DNA of 64,000 nucleotides from Alentia gelatinosa (lineage: Eukaryota > Annelida > Polychaeta > Phyllodocida > Polynoidae). Where the stretch lies: NCBI GenBank assembly GCA_950022655.1, contig OX465579.1:137215118-137279117 (forward strand), read 5' to 3'. Numbering within the stretch: position 1 is the first letter of the stretch; every line of letters begins with the position of its first letter. This document shows, piece after piece, positions 46,790-57,624 of this stretch. The notes under the pieces were generated by a model. The model worked only from the letters and a program-made list of their open reading frames with translations. It was not told the origin of the DNA and made no database searches. The position numbers and the translations under genes were made by a program.

Positions 46790-47650
46790 TAGTCCTGAGC
46801 GTTTAATATGGGTAAAATCACAATATCTAGTATAATCAAATGCATCGTTTGTAAAAGAGAAAATTTTCGAAAATTAAGTAGATAGAATTCAAAAGAACTT
46901 CATAAAGAATACATAACAGACCTTTTCAGGCCCAAGTTTCAAAAAGTTGTGGTGCCACCTGCCAATTTATCTTTGGCCTGAGGTCAAATTTTTGCTTGAA
47001 TCACTGACATTACAAATGAGCAAGAAAGACTTGACTTTCCTTTAGTCCTATCTCAGTCAATAATCAGCATAGATACTTCAAATAAAGAGTATTTTAGAGA
47101 TGAACCACCACAGAATAGAATTAGCAGGTTATCATTTTGATAATTATTTTATTTAGAGGTGATCATTGGCAGTTTCTTGCTATGCCATATGCCAAAAATG
47201 CAATAATGTCAGAAAATCACGTTTTAGGGCTCTTTTGGACTCTTTGTTATTTGTCATAATGCTCCTGTATCTCAGGAAATATCTATCACAACCTGACAAT
47301 GCAGGTATCATTTTAATTGAAATAGCTAAGAAGATAAGCTGTTTATTTCATGTCATATTTAGGTCTTTGCGATAGATTTTTCAGTAAATCACTGTGAAGA
47401 CAGGAAGGTAACATGTTTTAGTGTTGTTTACCTAACAAATTCCGATGTTCAATCTGCGATAGGAAATCGTATAACACATAACCATAACACATGTCAAATA
47501 GACATATACAAATAGATAGGCCCAAGTCTTAGCTTTCTAACAATGTTTTGTTTACAGAAATCGCCTCATTATTCACGACACAACAGCGATTTGCCCTGTT
47601 CAAGTTAGAAAAAACTAGTTTTTTTGTCCCATATTAAACGCTCAGGACTA
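46790..47650. mobile_element. TIR element T2 (861 bp)
   Basis: Perfect inverted ends: tagtcctgagcgtttaatat at the left and its reverse complement at the right (about 23 bases). TA flanks both sides. There is no transposase frame inside, so it is non-autonomous. The ends suggest the Tc1/mariner-like superfamily by TA target only. Confidence 0.75.
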
Positions 47651-47652
47651 TA

Positions 47653-48226
47653 CCTTACGGAGAGTGACTGATATAAAAGAGAAAAGGACGCACTAAACAG
47701 AGGTCCTCCACTCGGCATATTCGAAATCAGAAGATTCAGGAAATAGATAATCATCCGAAAAACATCGCCTGAACACCGTAGCAAGGTTCATCCCTAAAAT
47801 GGGCTTTCGCTGCCAAACTATCTCCATGTACCCTGTTTGGGATACACCGGCGTCGTCACTTGGTTCCGGGTGTATGCCCAGGCTGCCAGCGGGAAACATG
47901 TCTTTGGAGGGGCCATCACGTCCAACAGCCTCAGGGTGGTTACCGCGAAAGGCGGGGCTACTGGCGCCTTAGGGCCAAAGGTCGCCCAATAGCACTAACT
48001 AGTCAACGGCGCTCGCCAAAATCCCGCAATCTCATTACTCATATTAATCTCGTCAATCTCTTCAGTCCCTGACTTATGTGCCTATTTCTCCATCTATCCC
48101 ACCTCCTCAAGGTGATAAAGGATCTCTAAGGGGAAATCCACATGCTGCAAAGTGTATTATTAGTAAATGATGTCCATAATCAAAGACTTGGGCAAGTCTA
48201 CGCAAGTACCAGGGACCTGGGACCTG
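47653..48226. other. Intergenic, nothing recognised
   Basis: A moderately GC-rich patch at 47820-48000 contains short open frames on both strands without domain or splice support. Confidence 0.35.
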
Positions 48227-48227
48227 T

Positions 48228-48504
48228 TTCACTAGTTTCGTGACATGTCTGTGACACCATACAGACATTGGGGTTGTCTAGTTTCGTGACAACACAAGTA
48301 GCTGCCCAGACCCCAAACATAAGAATTAGACAAATCTACGTCATAGATCTGTTTCACTAGTTTCGTGACAAAAGTGTTATACGGACATGAAAAGTGGCAC
48401 TAACAGTGCAAGTAAGAATGGACAAAACGAAGTCTGATGTCTAGTTCTTATGAAACCGGACACACCATCTAGACGCCATCTAGACATGTCACGAAACTAG
48501 TGAA
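48228..48504. mobile_element. TIR element T3 with internal copies of its end
   Basis: Ends ttcactagtttcgtgacatg and the inverted match are near perfect for about 23 bases. Additional direct copies of ctagtttcgtgaca occur inside at about 48278 and 48355. 277 bp, no coding capacity. Confidence 0.65.
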
Positions 48505-49545
48505 GAAGGAAATTTCACATGATTTCTCATCTGTTGACAATCCATAGCGACTAAAAACAGTGAGTGTAAATCCCAGGTTCATAAATTTCCTAAAACAGAG
48601 GGGGAAACACATATCAAATCTCCAAAAAAGTGAAATAATGATCCAGACTACAAGTTGGCCATTTAAGTCTGATGAGACAAGTAACGTTGGAACTAACGAG
48701 TAAGTTTTGATCAAATAAAACGCTTTTGCCCAACAAACTCCAGAAAAGGAATACACCACAAACCCACCAGATGGCAAATAAATCAGCAGTGGCAGTTACA
48801 CTGGCCGTCAGAGCTATACTACATGAGTTCTGGTCGGGTTAAGTCCCTGGCCGCCTTGAACCAGTAGGTATATGTGTTTGTTACTTTCTTACCAGACCTT
48901 TTGTACTGCCTGGGGAATGTGTTTAGTCATAACTCCGAAGCCAATTACCATTTTGTTATTTCCTTTTGTGATGAGTCAACGTTTCGCAGAATGAGGATAG
49001 GCTCGCTTCGGATTTGATGATTTTATGCTCAATCAGCTTTATATTTCTCTTAGAACCAAAGCGGGAATTCCCACTGTGATGAGTCAAAGTTTCTGAGAAT
49101 GAGAATAGGCTTGATTGAGTTTTGATGATTTTATCAGCTTTGTATCTTCTTTGAATTAACTGAATGAACCTTCCCAACCGTACTAAACCAACAAGCACAA
49201 TCCCATATGTATATCTTTCAAATATGACAAAACATGACAAGGTGGGGAGGGGGGTCAAAAATTGCCAAAAATATCATGACGTCATTTATGTGTTCATCAT
49301 CATCTCTATGTTGTTTAATGTCTTCATACGTGCATACTGACACAGGGAGGTGTTTTTAAAAATAAGAACGATACCAACTGAACGATTATAATTAGGACGA
49401 ACCTTAGGTAATTTGGGCAACGACCGGAGTGTCAGTGAGTTCCTTAAATATGGTTCTCAGAATTCGATGAAATCTTGTGCAGTTTTTATCCTTTACTTAA
49501 TCCTGTCTATTTAGATATTTTGATGTGTGGTTCGACGGGGCCTGT
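48505..49545. other. Intergenic with one imperfect direct duplication
   Basis: 48969-49073 and 49076-49160 are two diverged direct copies of a unit starting gtgatgagtcaa and containing agaatgag-ataggct and gatgattttat. Nothing else recognised. Confidence 0.45.
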
Positions 49546-49937
49546 TTAGGCCACTTAAAAAAAAAAAATTGTTTCTCATCACCAAGCCATGGAAAATATG
49601 ACGAGGGCGCTTTTTTTTTTTTTTTTTTTTTTTTTTGCTATATCAAAGATGGCAGACATACAGTAAAACCCCGCATAAGTGGACACCCTCCGATCCGGGC
49701 CAAAGTGGCTGCTTACGCGGGGTGTCTGCTTACGCGGGGTTTACAGATTTTTACTGGCTATACATTTAATGCATCCCTGACACCAGGAGCTTTAATTTGA
49801 TACTAAATACACATACCTTTTAGAATTTCTATCAAGATTCATCTATTTAAAAAAAAAAAAAAAAAAAAATCTTCTAAAATCGTTTTTTCTGATGCGCGCG
49901 GTGATGAGAAACAAGTTTTTTTTTTTGAGTGGCCTTA
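49546..49937. mobile_element. TIR element T4 (392 bp) with nested insertion
   Basis: Inverted ends ttaggccacttaaaaaaaaa at the left and tttttttgagtggcctta at the right extend about 37 bases, to the tttctcatcacc/ggtgatgagaaa box. Inside are a run of 26 T (49611-49636), a run of 21 A (about 49849-49869), and a separate 86-bp element at 49661-49746. Confidence 0.7.
49661..49746. mobile_element. Miniature TIR element T5, nested in T4
   Basis: Starts acagtaaaaccccgcataag and ends cttacgcggggtttacag, with an inner gtggacacc/ggtgtctgc pair. Related sequence lies at 59150-59236. The CAGTA-AACCCCGC ends recall pogo/Tigger-type transposon ends; that class call is inference. Confidence 0.6.
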
Positions 49938-49939
49938 CC

Positions 49940-50260
49940 TCACGGTAACGCTACCACAATGAAATCGAGTTCGAAATATCTCACCCAGGTCCGCGTTCTG
50001 GTCCCCTCTTCTCATTGGTCGAAATGTCTTAGTCTAGACGTTCTCCCATTGGTTGCTAATGACGCACTTCTCTAGTCAGCCCTTGCGACCCGACTGTGGT
50101 CCGTGTATTCGCGGGCGACTCGTGTATTTCCGCTATTCTATAGCGTGGTGAGTGCGGGAACCGGCAAAGCTGGCGCGTCGGAGCGGTCATTAAGGCTTGG
50201 GCGGCCTGGTCATTAGGGGGTGCGGTGGGCCAAGAAATATCTTTTTAAATATTTTCTGGC
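49940..50260. other. CpG-rich block with two inverted CCAAT boxes
   Basis: GC- and CpG-rich compared with its surroundings, with cattggtcg and cattggttg. Like 38380-38560 it precedes (on +) a hammerhead-like motif by about 200-300 bp. It may be a promoter or part of a decayed element. Confidence 0.3.
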
Positions 50261-50316
50261 ATGGTTCGTGGGTAACGTGCGTGTCCCAGGTTTACCGCAA
50301 AGGGGTTTTGAGGCTT

Positions 50317-50351
50317 GTGGTTTCGAATCTATATTGAATTCTCATCAGGCG
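50317..50351 (-). ncRNA. Second hammerhead-ribozyme-like motif
   Basis: Minus strand: CGC-CTGATGA-GAAT...ATTC-GAAAC-CAC. Core boxes and outer bases (CGC before, CAC after) equal those at 38809-38841, but helix II has a different sequence and still pairs (4 bp). Helices I and III are not resolved. It probably marks a decayed relative of the PLE terminal region. Confidence 0.35.
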
Positions 50352-50399
50352 TCGTGAGATCCCGTGTTTTTTTTTAAATATATTTGGTGTTTGGGGTGC

Positions 50400-51117
50400 T
50401 CTATTTTATACAGAGCTGAGTTTATTTCTAGACTCGGTTTATTTGGTAGTGGTAAGTGTACCAGTGTGAGCAATTTTTATTGAAAAAAAATGTATACTCC
50501 ACTTCGTAAAGTGAGGTTAAAAAAAAATTATTTTGATATTTTGTTATCAAAGATCGAACCCAAGTAAAATTTACGAATTGAAGAAATATAAAATTTTTAG
50601 CCATCTCGTCCATATCTTACTTCCTGATCGTCTTATAGAACTGTCCTCCAAAAATAGAACTGTCTCCAAAAAGACAAATCACTATAGATAACCATAGTGC
50701 AACAACGGTCATGACAAGATCGATTCCTTCATCGTTATTAGTTTTTAAAAACATTTCACAGGCCGGCAATTCCTTCAACGTGACGTCTTTCAGTCGGCAT
50801 GGCTTTGACGGCAACCCTGACATGTTTCAATTGTCAACATGGGAAAATTCCAGTCGGATAGGCGCCGAGAGGCCCGCCTGTGAGATACAGAGGGATTAGG
50901 ATGAGGAGGCTTGCATGCGGAGGAGGGCAGCCGATGACAAGTGGCGGACTGTTTTCACTGAGTTTGCCATCTTGCCGGTAGGTAACTGCTTCTCTGGTGG
51001 AGCACCCCTCTCGAAAATGTCGGGCACCGTCGGCATCATGATACGATGTTGGACTGAACAACTAAAGGAAGACTGATCGAATGCATTTTGGTGGAACTCA
51101 TCCTTTAGTTGAAGTCA
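50400..51117. other. Intergenic, nothing recognised
   Basis: Short open frames only, with no domain, RNA or inverted-repeat element that I can support. Confidence 0.35.
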
Positions 51118-51521
51118 TAGGCCCGGCGCCCACCTACGATAGGAATTTAAAATCTCCCAATGCACTACAATGCTAAAATCTCCCGATGCACTACAATGCT
51201 AAGAGCAGGAACCCTCTGAGCTCCCAACACACTACGATAAGCGTTCCGACACACTAAGATACAGAATTTTCAAAATTCCAACACAGTAACGATGCTGTAA
51301 TTTAGTTTCGTACTCTAACATATTATGTGGGTGAATTTGTCAACATTCTGAACAGGCTATGATACAGTAATTTTGATCCATAGCTATGTTGTAGGCATGT
51401 TGCAGCCGTATCGGAAGTAGGGAAAGTCTAGTGCAAAAGCGTCGGCGTGCATCGCAATCATGTTTTAGGAACATCGCAAGGCCTATCGTAGATGATTTGG
51501 AGCCAGTGGACGCCAGGCCTA
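51118..51521. mobile_element. TIR element T1, second copy
   Basis: Left end taggcccggcgcccaccta, right end its inverted counterpart (ccagtggacgccaggccta), TA at both borders. Homologous ends to 20097-20391. Inside is a tandem duplication of a block containing atgcactacaatgct. Confidence 0.65.
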
Positions 51522-51522
51522 A

Positions 51523-52490
51523 AGCCACGCACACACCAACGCCGATGCTCCACAAAAAATCTAATCGTAGTCTATCAGTGTGTATCATAGTGCATCGGAA
51601 CGGTTTGTTGGGACAAAAGAAACGGTGACCATGGTTAGAAGATTATCTCATGATTCCCTCAGTGTGTCAATGTAGATCTCAGGGATAATTTTAATATCAA
51701 AATCTACCATAGTTTTCATATATTGAATGAATCTAACTGATTTCTCTCAGGTATACATATACATGTAGTTGTGATTCCCCCAACACACAAGATATAGCCA
51801 GATTAGTCATGATTTGGTTCTCTTGCTAGATCTTACGTGCATATTTGCCGCGATACCTCGAGGTATCTCGTTGGTGGAGCATCAAAACATACATACGACA
51901 TCGCGGGCTACGTTTTGCGACAACGGATGTGCGACATATCGCTACACTGTAAAATATTAAAAGAGTTTTTAACCAAGTTATATAACGGGAAACCCATCGT
52001 GCTGCTGGAATCAGCCCTTATAGCATATTGTTATATCATTTCTCAGAAACTAAAACAATCAGATTGAAAAATGTAACTGTGGCAGACAATTCTTCTTTTT
52101 CTTTGAAGTCTATGGGTGTTTACATTTCCGGCTATATAAAAACATGTAACTGTGGTAGAATCATAATTCCGATATGAACCTATCATTTTCAGACCATTAG
52201 ACTTAAACAGATAATATCTTACACGTAGTTGAGAATTATTGTCCATCAAATAGGCTCTCAATACACACCAACAGGCTACGAAAAATCCTACGTGCGTGTT
52301 GGATCTTATCGGGAAGCGCTTTTAGTCAAGGTATGTTTGGAACAAATCGTGGTGTATCGGTGAGTCAATCGTAGAAGTCGGATACACTGCTACGATGTCG
52401 TCTGACCTCGCGATGAAATTTTGATTCCGATCGCGAAGTCAATCGTAAGGTTTATCGGCGCCAGAATCGGTGTTGGTGAGTGCAGGCCTT
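51523..52490. repeat. Possible larger inverted-repeat element
   Basis: Left gccacgcacacaccaacgcc and right ggtgttggtgagtgcaggcc are imperfect inverted matches. Atcg-rich subterminal motifs lie near both ends. It may be two nested or fused elements. It includes the 52081-52145 repeat. Confidence 0.35.
52081..52145 (+). repeat. Interspersed repeat R2, copy 1
   Basis: Contains gacaattctt, tttgaagtctatgg and gtttacatttccggctatat. The same blocks occur in reverse orientation at 56062-56125. Confidence 0.6.
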
Positions 52491-52552
52491 CGCTTGTAAT
52501 ATATTTCAGAACAGAATGAATTGGTTTTCAATCGGAAAGTAATCATTATTTT

Positions 52553-52611
52553 GATAATAATAATAATAATAAAAATAATAATAATAATTAATTAATTAAT
52601 TAATTAATTTA
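52553..52611 (+). repeat. (AAT)n/(TTAA)n microsatellite
   Basis: Repeated aataat followed by ttaattaattaatt. Confidence 0.9.
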
Positions 52612-52770
52612 AAAAAACTTGAGAGATGTTAGTATGATGGAAATATATGAAAAAATAGGAGATCAGTTATCCGAGGATGTTGGCATACCATGCAAATCAT
52701 CGAATGGTGGTCTGGTATTCATTGGATGTCTTGTGGGCCAAGCATAGGTAGCACGAGAACTGCCTATTAA
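52612..52770. other. Intergenic, nothing recognised
   Basis: Short AT-rich stretch between the microsatellite and the SINE-like insertion. Confidence 0.4.
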
Positions 52771-52787
52771 ACTTAAAATGAAGATGC

Positions 52788-52896
52788 GTGTGTACGTGGC
52801 AACAGCTTGAGCAACTGCTGGTAAAAAAAATTCAATTGATCGCGTTCACAGATCCCGCCAGATTGCGGAACGCACGCCCAAAAAAGATTTTAACCT
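52788..52896 (-). mobile_element. SINE-like insertion S, copy 2, with 17-bp TSD
   Basis: A 109-bp insert between perfect direct repeats acttaaaatgaagatgc (52771-52787 and 52897-52913). On minus it shares ggcgggatctgtgaacgcg, a T run and accagcagttgctcaagctg with the copy at 18766-18916. Shorter than copy 1 and diverged. Confidence 0.75.
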
Positions 52897-53279
52897 ACTT
52901 AAAATGAAGATGCCCAATACTGAATCATTTAAAAACATCCCACTTTATCTGAGTTTCAAAGTTTGGAGCGAGCTAGAAGGAGAGACGCAGCGTACAGGAC
53001 GTATTGACTTATTCAAAAACAGGGTCATTTTTATCGATGGCTCTTGAGAGTTTATTGAATCAGAAAGTTTGGATTATTGATAGAGGTATTTAATGGAAAT
53101 GAACCCTATAAAGTCGCATGATGGTTAATTGTTTTGGATCAATAGATTTGAGAAGAATTATTGTAAACCTAGAGGTGTGAGTAAAGGACCTAGAAACCTG
53201 GCGTTGAAAAGGCAACTTCATGCCTGTTTTCGGTCAATTCCAGCTTAGGAAAGCTTGCTAGCTAACTATCCTATAAACT

Positions 53280-53985
53280 AGAATACCGGGATGTGGGTGT
53301 AGGACAGAGGATGGTGTGGGTATAGAAGGAGTGGGTGTAGGTTTAGGACAGAGTGGTGTGGGTCTAAGACAGACTGGAATGTGTGTGGAGGACAGAATAT
53401 GGTGTGACTAAAGGACAGAATGGGGTGCAGGTGTGGGACAGTGAGGTGTGGTGTTGGAGAACGTGGGGTGTTGGTATAGGAAAGAGTGGGGTGTAGGGGC
53501 AGGACAGAGTGGAGTGTACGTAGGACAGACTGGGGTGTGGGTGTAGGTATATGACAGAGTGGGGTGTAGGTATAGGACAGAGTCGGGTGCGGGGCAGAAC
53601 TGGGTGAGGGTGTAGTGCAGAATGGGGAACAGGTGTAGGAAAGATTGAGGTGTAGTGTAGGACTGGGTGAGGTGTGGTGTACGACAGAGCGGGATGTATT
53701 GGACAGAGTTGGGTGTGCGTATAGGATAGAGAGGGGTGTGGATATAGGGCAAAGTCAGGTGTAGGTATAGGACAGAGTGGTGTTGGTGCAGGATAGAGCA
53801 GGATGGGGGAGTAGGACAAAGTGGGGTGTCGCTAAAGGACTTCGGTGTCAGTGTAGTACAGAGGTTGGTGTGGGTATAGTGGGTATAGCATAGAGCGGGG
53901 TGTGGGTGTAGGACAGAGTGGGGTGTAAGTAGGACAGACTGGGGTGTGGGTGCAGGACAGAACTAGGTGTGGGTGTAGTGTATGG
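53280..53985 (+). repeat. G-rich minisatellite, about 20-22-bp unit
   Basis: Irregular copies of gtgtgggtgtaggacagagt. The Thr/Pro/His/Ser-rich minus-strand frames over it are artefacts. A few more units appear at 56028-56062 beyond the palindrome cluster. Confidence 0.85.
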
Positions 53986-54062
53986 AATCACGAGGCTTAC
54001 CGTTGCACATTCTAGGTGGAAGAAAAGTGCTATAACTATAGGAATGTATGGAATCACGAGGC

Positions 54063-56010
54063 TTATGCCGGGGACACACCAAGCGAGTCAAGGGGGTGAT
54101 CTTGGGAATCGTCAATACAAAACAGCATATATGTGAGATATTTGTTCATAGTAATATATCCCACTGATAATTTAGCATCATGGAAGCAATATTCAGGTGA
54201 AATATTGAATAATAGCTCAAATACTTGACTTTTTGTATTGGCGATTCCGGAAATCGCTGCTTTTCTCGCTTGGTGTGTCTCCGACATTATGCCGGAGACA
54301 CACCAAGCGAGAAACCTTGGCGATAATTGCACTCGCCTCCATAGTCATGGCGATTATAAGAGCGATAAAACTTATCGCTTGGTGTGTCCTCTACTTGCTG
54401 GGATATTAGAGCGACTTGGATGTAGGCAAGTTGAAAAATCGCCAGCACATCCGATGAGCGATAATATCAAACATGTTTGATATTATCGCCAAGAGGACAT
54501 CAAATTCGCCCACATAATCGCCAACACAAAATCGCTATAGTACTGCCGAAAACCGGGACACACCGAGTTTTCTATCCATTGTGAAAGATTTGTGAGCGAG
54601 CCCTACTAGCTACAATGAATCAACCAATCCGATTGAGTTTTATAGTCACATGATCACCTTTTTGCCGTAAAAAAAACAAACTTACTTGCCGATGTAGTCA
54701 TCGCCAAATATCAAACATCGCTCATACTTGGCAAGTTTTGCAGTAATCGCTCAGTGCAGTTTATCGCTGGCGTTTTCTTGCCGCCTCAGCTCGCTTGGTG
54801 TGTCCCAAAATCGTCAGCAAGTCAACAAAACCCCCTACTACCTTGTAGGCGAGAAATCTTGAGCGATTCCATTTATCACTGGTTCAACATCGCCAAGGGT
54901 TCCACTCGCTTGGTGTGTCCCCGGCATCATGTCGGGGACACACCAAGCGATTGGAACCCTCGGCGATTATGGACAAGCGAGAAATGGAATCGCTCAATAT
55001 TTATCGCCTTCAAGGTAGGAGGGGGTTTTGCCCACTCGCACATGATTTTCAGACACACTAGGCAAGTCAAGGCAGCGAGAAAACGGTAGAGATTAACTCC
55101 TCTGAGCGATTACTGAAAAACTTGACAAGAATGAGCGATGTTTGATATTTGGCGATTACTATATCGGCGAGTAAAGTGAGAAAAGTGAGTGATCATGTGA
55201 CTATAAAACTCAATCTGATTGGTTGACTGGTTGTTGCTGATAGTGCCCGCTCATATATCGCTTACATGTACCAAAAACTTGGTGTGTCTGCATTTTCAGA
55301 ACTACCCTAGCGATTCTCTGTTGGCGATAATGTGGGCGAATTTTGCGTTCTCTTGGCGAGAATATCAAACATGTTTGATATTATCGCTCATGGAATGTGC
55401 TGGCGATTTTTGAACTTGCCTACATCCAAGTCGCTCTCATATCCCGGCGAGTACAGGACACACCAAGCGATAAATTTTATCGCTCATATAATCGCCATGG
55501 CTATGTAGGCAAGTAAAATTATCGCCAACGTTTCTCGCTTGGTGTGTCTCCGGCATTATGCCGGAGACACACCAAGCGAGTGACGGCAGCGATCTCCAGA
55601 ATCGCCAAAAGAAATTTGCGTGTATTTGCGATATTATTTCATAGTAATATCTCCCAATGATAATCTATTGTCTCTGACGCAATAATCAGGAGAAATATGA
55701 AATAATAGCTAATGCCGAGGACACACCAAGCGAGTAACGGCAGCGATCTCCAGAATCGCCAATAGAAATTGGCGAGAATATGCGATATTATTTTATATCA
55801 ATGTCTCCCACCATTAATGTAGTATCTCAGAAGCAATAATCTGGTGAAATATGAATAATAGCTCACATATACGCCATTTTGTGTTGGCGATTCCTGAAAT
55901 TGCTGGGTTTCTCGCTTGGTGTGTCTCCAGCATTACCTACAGTCCATTTTGTGTTGGCGATTCCGGAAATCGCTGTGTTTCTCGTTTGGTGTGTCTCCGG
56001 CTTTAGCGTT
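54063..56010. mobile_element. Palindromic transposon cluster with GACACACCAAGCGAG ends
   Basis: At least eight termini of the form ccggrgacacaccaagcgag, in both orientations. Core: a long inverted repeat, arms 54287-54925 and about 54932-55562, highly similar (by eye about 85-90%) over more than 600 bp, meeting at a perfect ccccgg/ccgggg-type centre near 54930. Flanks: related elements of about 225 bp at 54063-54284 and 55711-55932 plus partial ones. Arms are studded with gcgat/atcgc and contain the palindrome atcaaacatgtttgat. There is no transposase. Foldback or MITE-type, non-autonomous. Confidence 0.8.
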
Positions 56011-56027
56011 GCACCTTCTGATTTTTT

Positions 56028-56062
56028 AGTTGTGGGTGTAGTGCAGAGTGGGGTGCAGGTGG
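56028..56062 (+). repeat. Continuation of the G-rich minisatellite
   Basis: gttgtgggtgtagtgcagag and ggggtgcagg match the units at 53280-53985. Flanking gcgttgcaccttct resembles cgttgcacattct at 54000, so the palindrome cluster appears to sit inside the array. Confidence 0.55.
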
Positions 56063-56125
56063 TCTAGTTTTATATAGCCGGAAATGTAAACAGCCATAGA
56101 CTTCAAAGTTAAAAAAGAATTGTCG
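56062..56125 (-). repeat. Interspersed repeat R2, copy 2 (inverted)
   Basis: Reverse complement of 52081-52145 with few differences: atatagccggaaatgtaaac, catagacttcaaag, agaattgtc. Confidence 0.6.
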
Positions 56126-57031
56126 GTTTCCGGAAAGACATAAATCCTTCGCACTACTTTCCTTGGCCGTGAGATCTGCTAGGAGAGTCGAAAAGGTATA
56201 GTGGATGATGCCATCGCTCAGTTATTCCTTTGAAGATTCTGATATACCGAAAAATCACTCAGAAAGTCCGCTATATAAGAATTCTTATTTTTTTAGGTTT
56301 CCTTTTTATAGATTACATTTATTTGATATATATGATTTTGAATAAATTCCCCTGCAACTAAGATTAACGATTTCTAACCGTCGCTTAAAAAAGGAGCAGG
56401 ATTTATATGGTAGATATCAACAAAAATTGTGTTTCCCATCAAAGTTATGACTCAATTTTTAGATTCTATTGTTTAGTAAAGCCGACAAGTATTTTGAGCA
56501 ATAAATGGGATCCAACAAATTAGATTTTACTCAATAAATATTAATTTTCCTCAGAAAAGTAATAATATGGGTTGTGTTAGCTGACCTCTTCTTTCTTGAT
56601 GTGTCAATGACCATGGTCACCTCTTTATTTCCGGGAAGCCCATACCGACACACTGCGATACAACCCTTCTAACAGAGTTTCAATTTGAAAATTGATATTG
56701 TGTGTGTCGGGAGCTGTGGGACCCCAGTTCAATGCTGATCTACCAGTCAAGGACTGAACGATTAGTCCCCAAATTGTATAGCTGTCGTTAACCCAATTGT
56801 AAAACCGGGCTCCCACTACTGTGATTCGGCTCCGATCAGCCAAGCCTTCCAAAACAGAATAAACTTTTCTGTCTGAACGAACGGGTTTCTCGTAGCAGTG
56901 GACCCTGCGTTCCGACGTGGTTTCCGACACACTCTGACATGGTTCTGACAGAACGGTCGTGTCGTGTCGCAGGCCTTCTGACAAAATCAATCATGATTGG
57001 TTAAACGTAGTGATAGCCTAATGTTATATAA

Positions 57032-57034
<3 letters not shown>
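56126..57034. other. Intergenic, nothing firm
   Basis: AT-rich to 56600, then a GC-richer part (56630-56960) whose gacacactgcgata motif recurs at 59905-59925. This suggests another short repeat family. No gene supported. Confidence 0.35.

Positions 57035-57105
<71 letters not shown>
57035..57105. repeat. (TA)n microsatellite
   Basis: About 71 bp of uninterrupted at dinucleotides, just downstream (on -) of the DIRS-like remnant. Confidence 0.95.
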
Positions 57106-57107
<2 letters not shown>

Positions 57108-57351
57108 CTGGAATGTATGATGATATAAGAATGATGAATAATAATTGTTGAATATATAATATATAACAAAGAGTGATTGTGTTTGGCTTATTTATTTGAC
57201 AACAATTACTTTTTGTCGATAATCTCCTTCTATATAATTTAAAAAAAATTTCAGGTGAAAGCTGGGCGTCTGCTGTGGATGAGGGTTGGTGTGGAAAAGA
57301 GGGCTTGTATGGTCCCGAGCCGCCGCACTTCACCTTCCCTCACGTAGCGCC

Positions 57352-57624
57352 TCACGAGGGTGTCCTGTAGCCCCCTGTAGCGTCTGATTCCAAAGTATAT
57401 TGAAACACATCTTTGGGGATTAAAATTTTACCGGAACCGTTGAAGGTCTGTAAAAAATGTCTCCACCATTCGAGGTCTGTGAACATCCAGTCTGGAATCC
57501 TACAAGTCTTAATCCTATCTTTCATGAAGTTCACAAAATTAATAATCCTACGGGAAAATGTCCGTCCCCCACGGACAACGGTCGCAGCGTGCGACAGATA
57601 TCCAGCCAATGAGGCAACTTCCTT
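57352..57624 (-). pseudogene. DIRS-like RNase H region start
   Basis: Continues in frame after the TAA at 57625 (EVASLAGYLSHAATVVRGG), then DLEWWRHFLQTFNG and LESDATGGYR, where the Asp corresponds to the first RNase H catalytic position. It ends at TGA 57352, inside the domain, and homology is then lost. The presence of WW-x-x-F and SDA fits DIRS/Ngaro-type elements. Confidence 0.65.

Noticed and set aside
50317..50351. tRNA B box in ggtttcgaatct
   Set aside because: It has one extra T relative to the B-box consensus and no A box nearby. The hammerhead-like reading explains more of the sequence and recurs at 38.8 kb.
53364..53819. Thr/Pro/His-rich minus-strand frames
   Set aside because: Product of the G-rich minisatellite.
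57001..57333. Minus-strand frame ending in an Ile/Tyr repeat
   Set aside because: Mostly (TA)n translation. The first part follows the DIRS-like remnant but has no clear RNase H residues.
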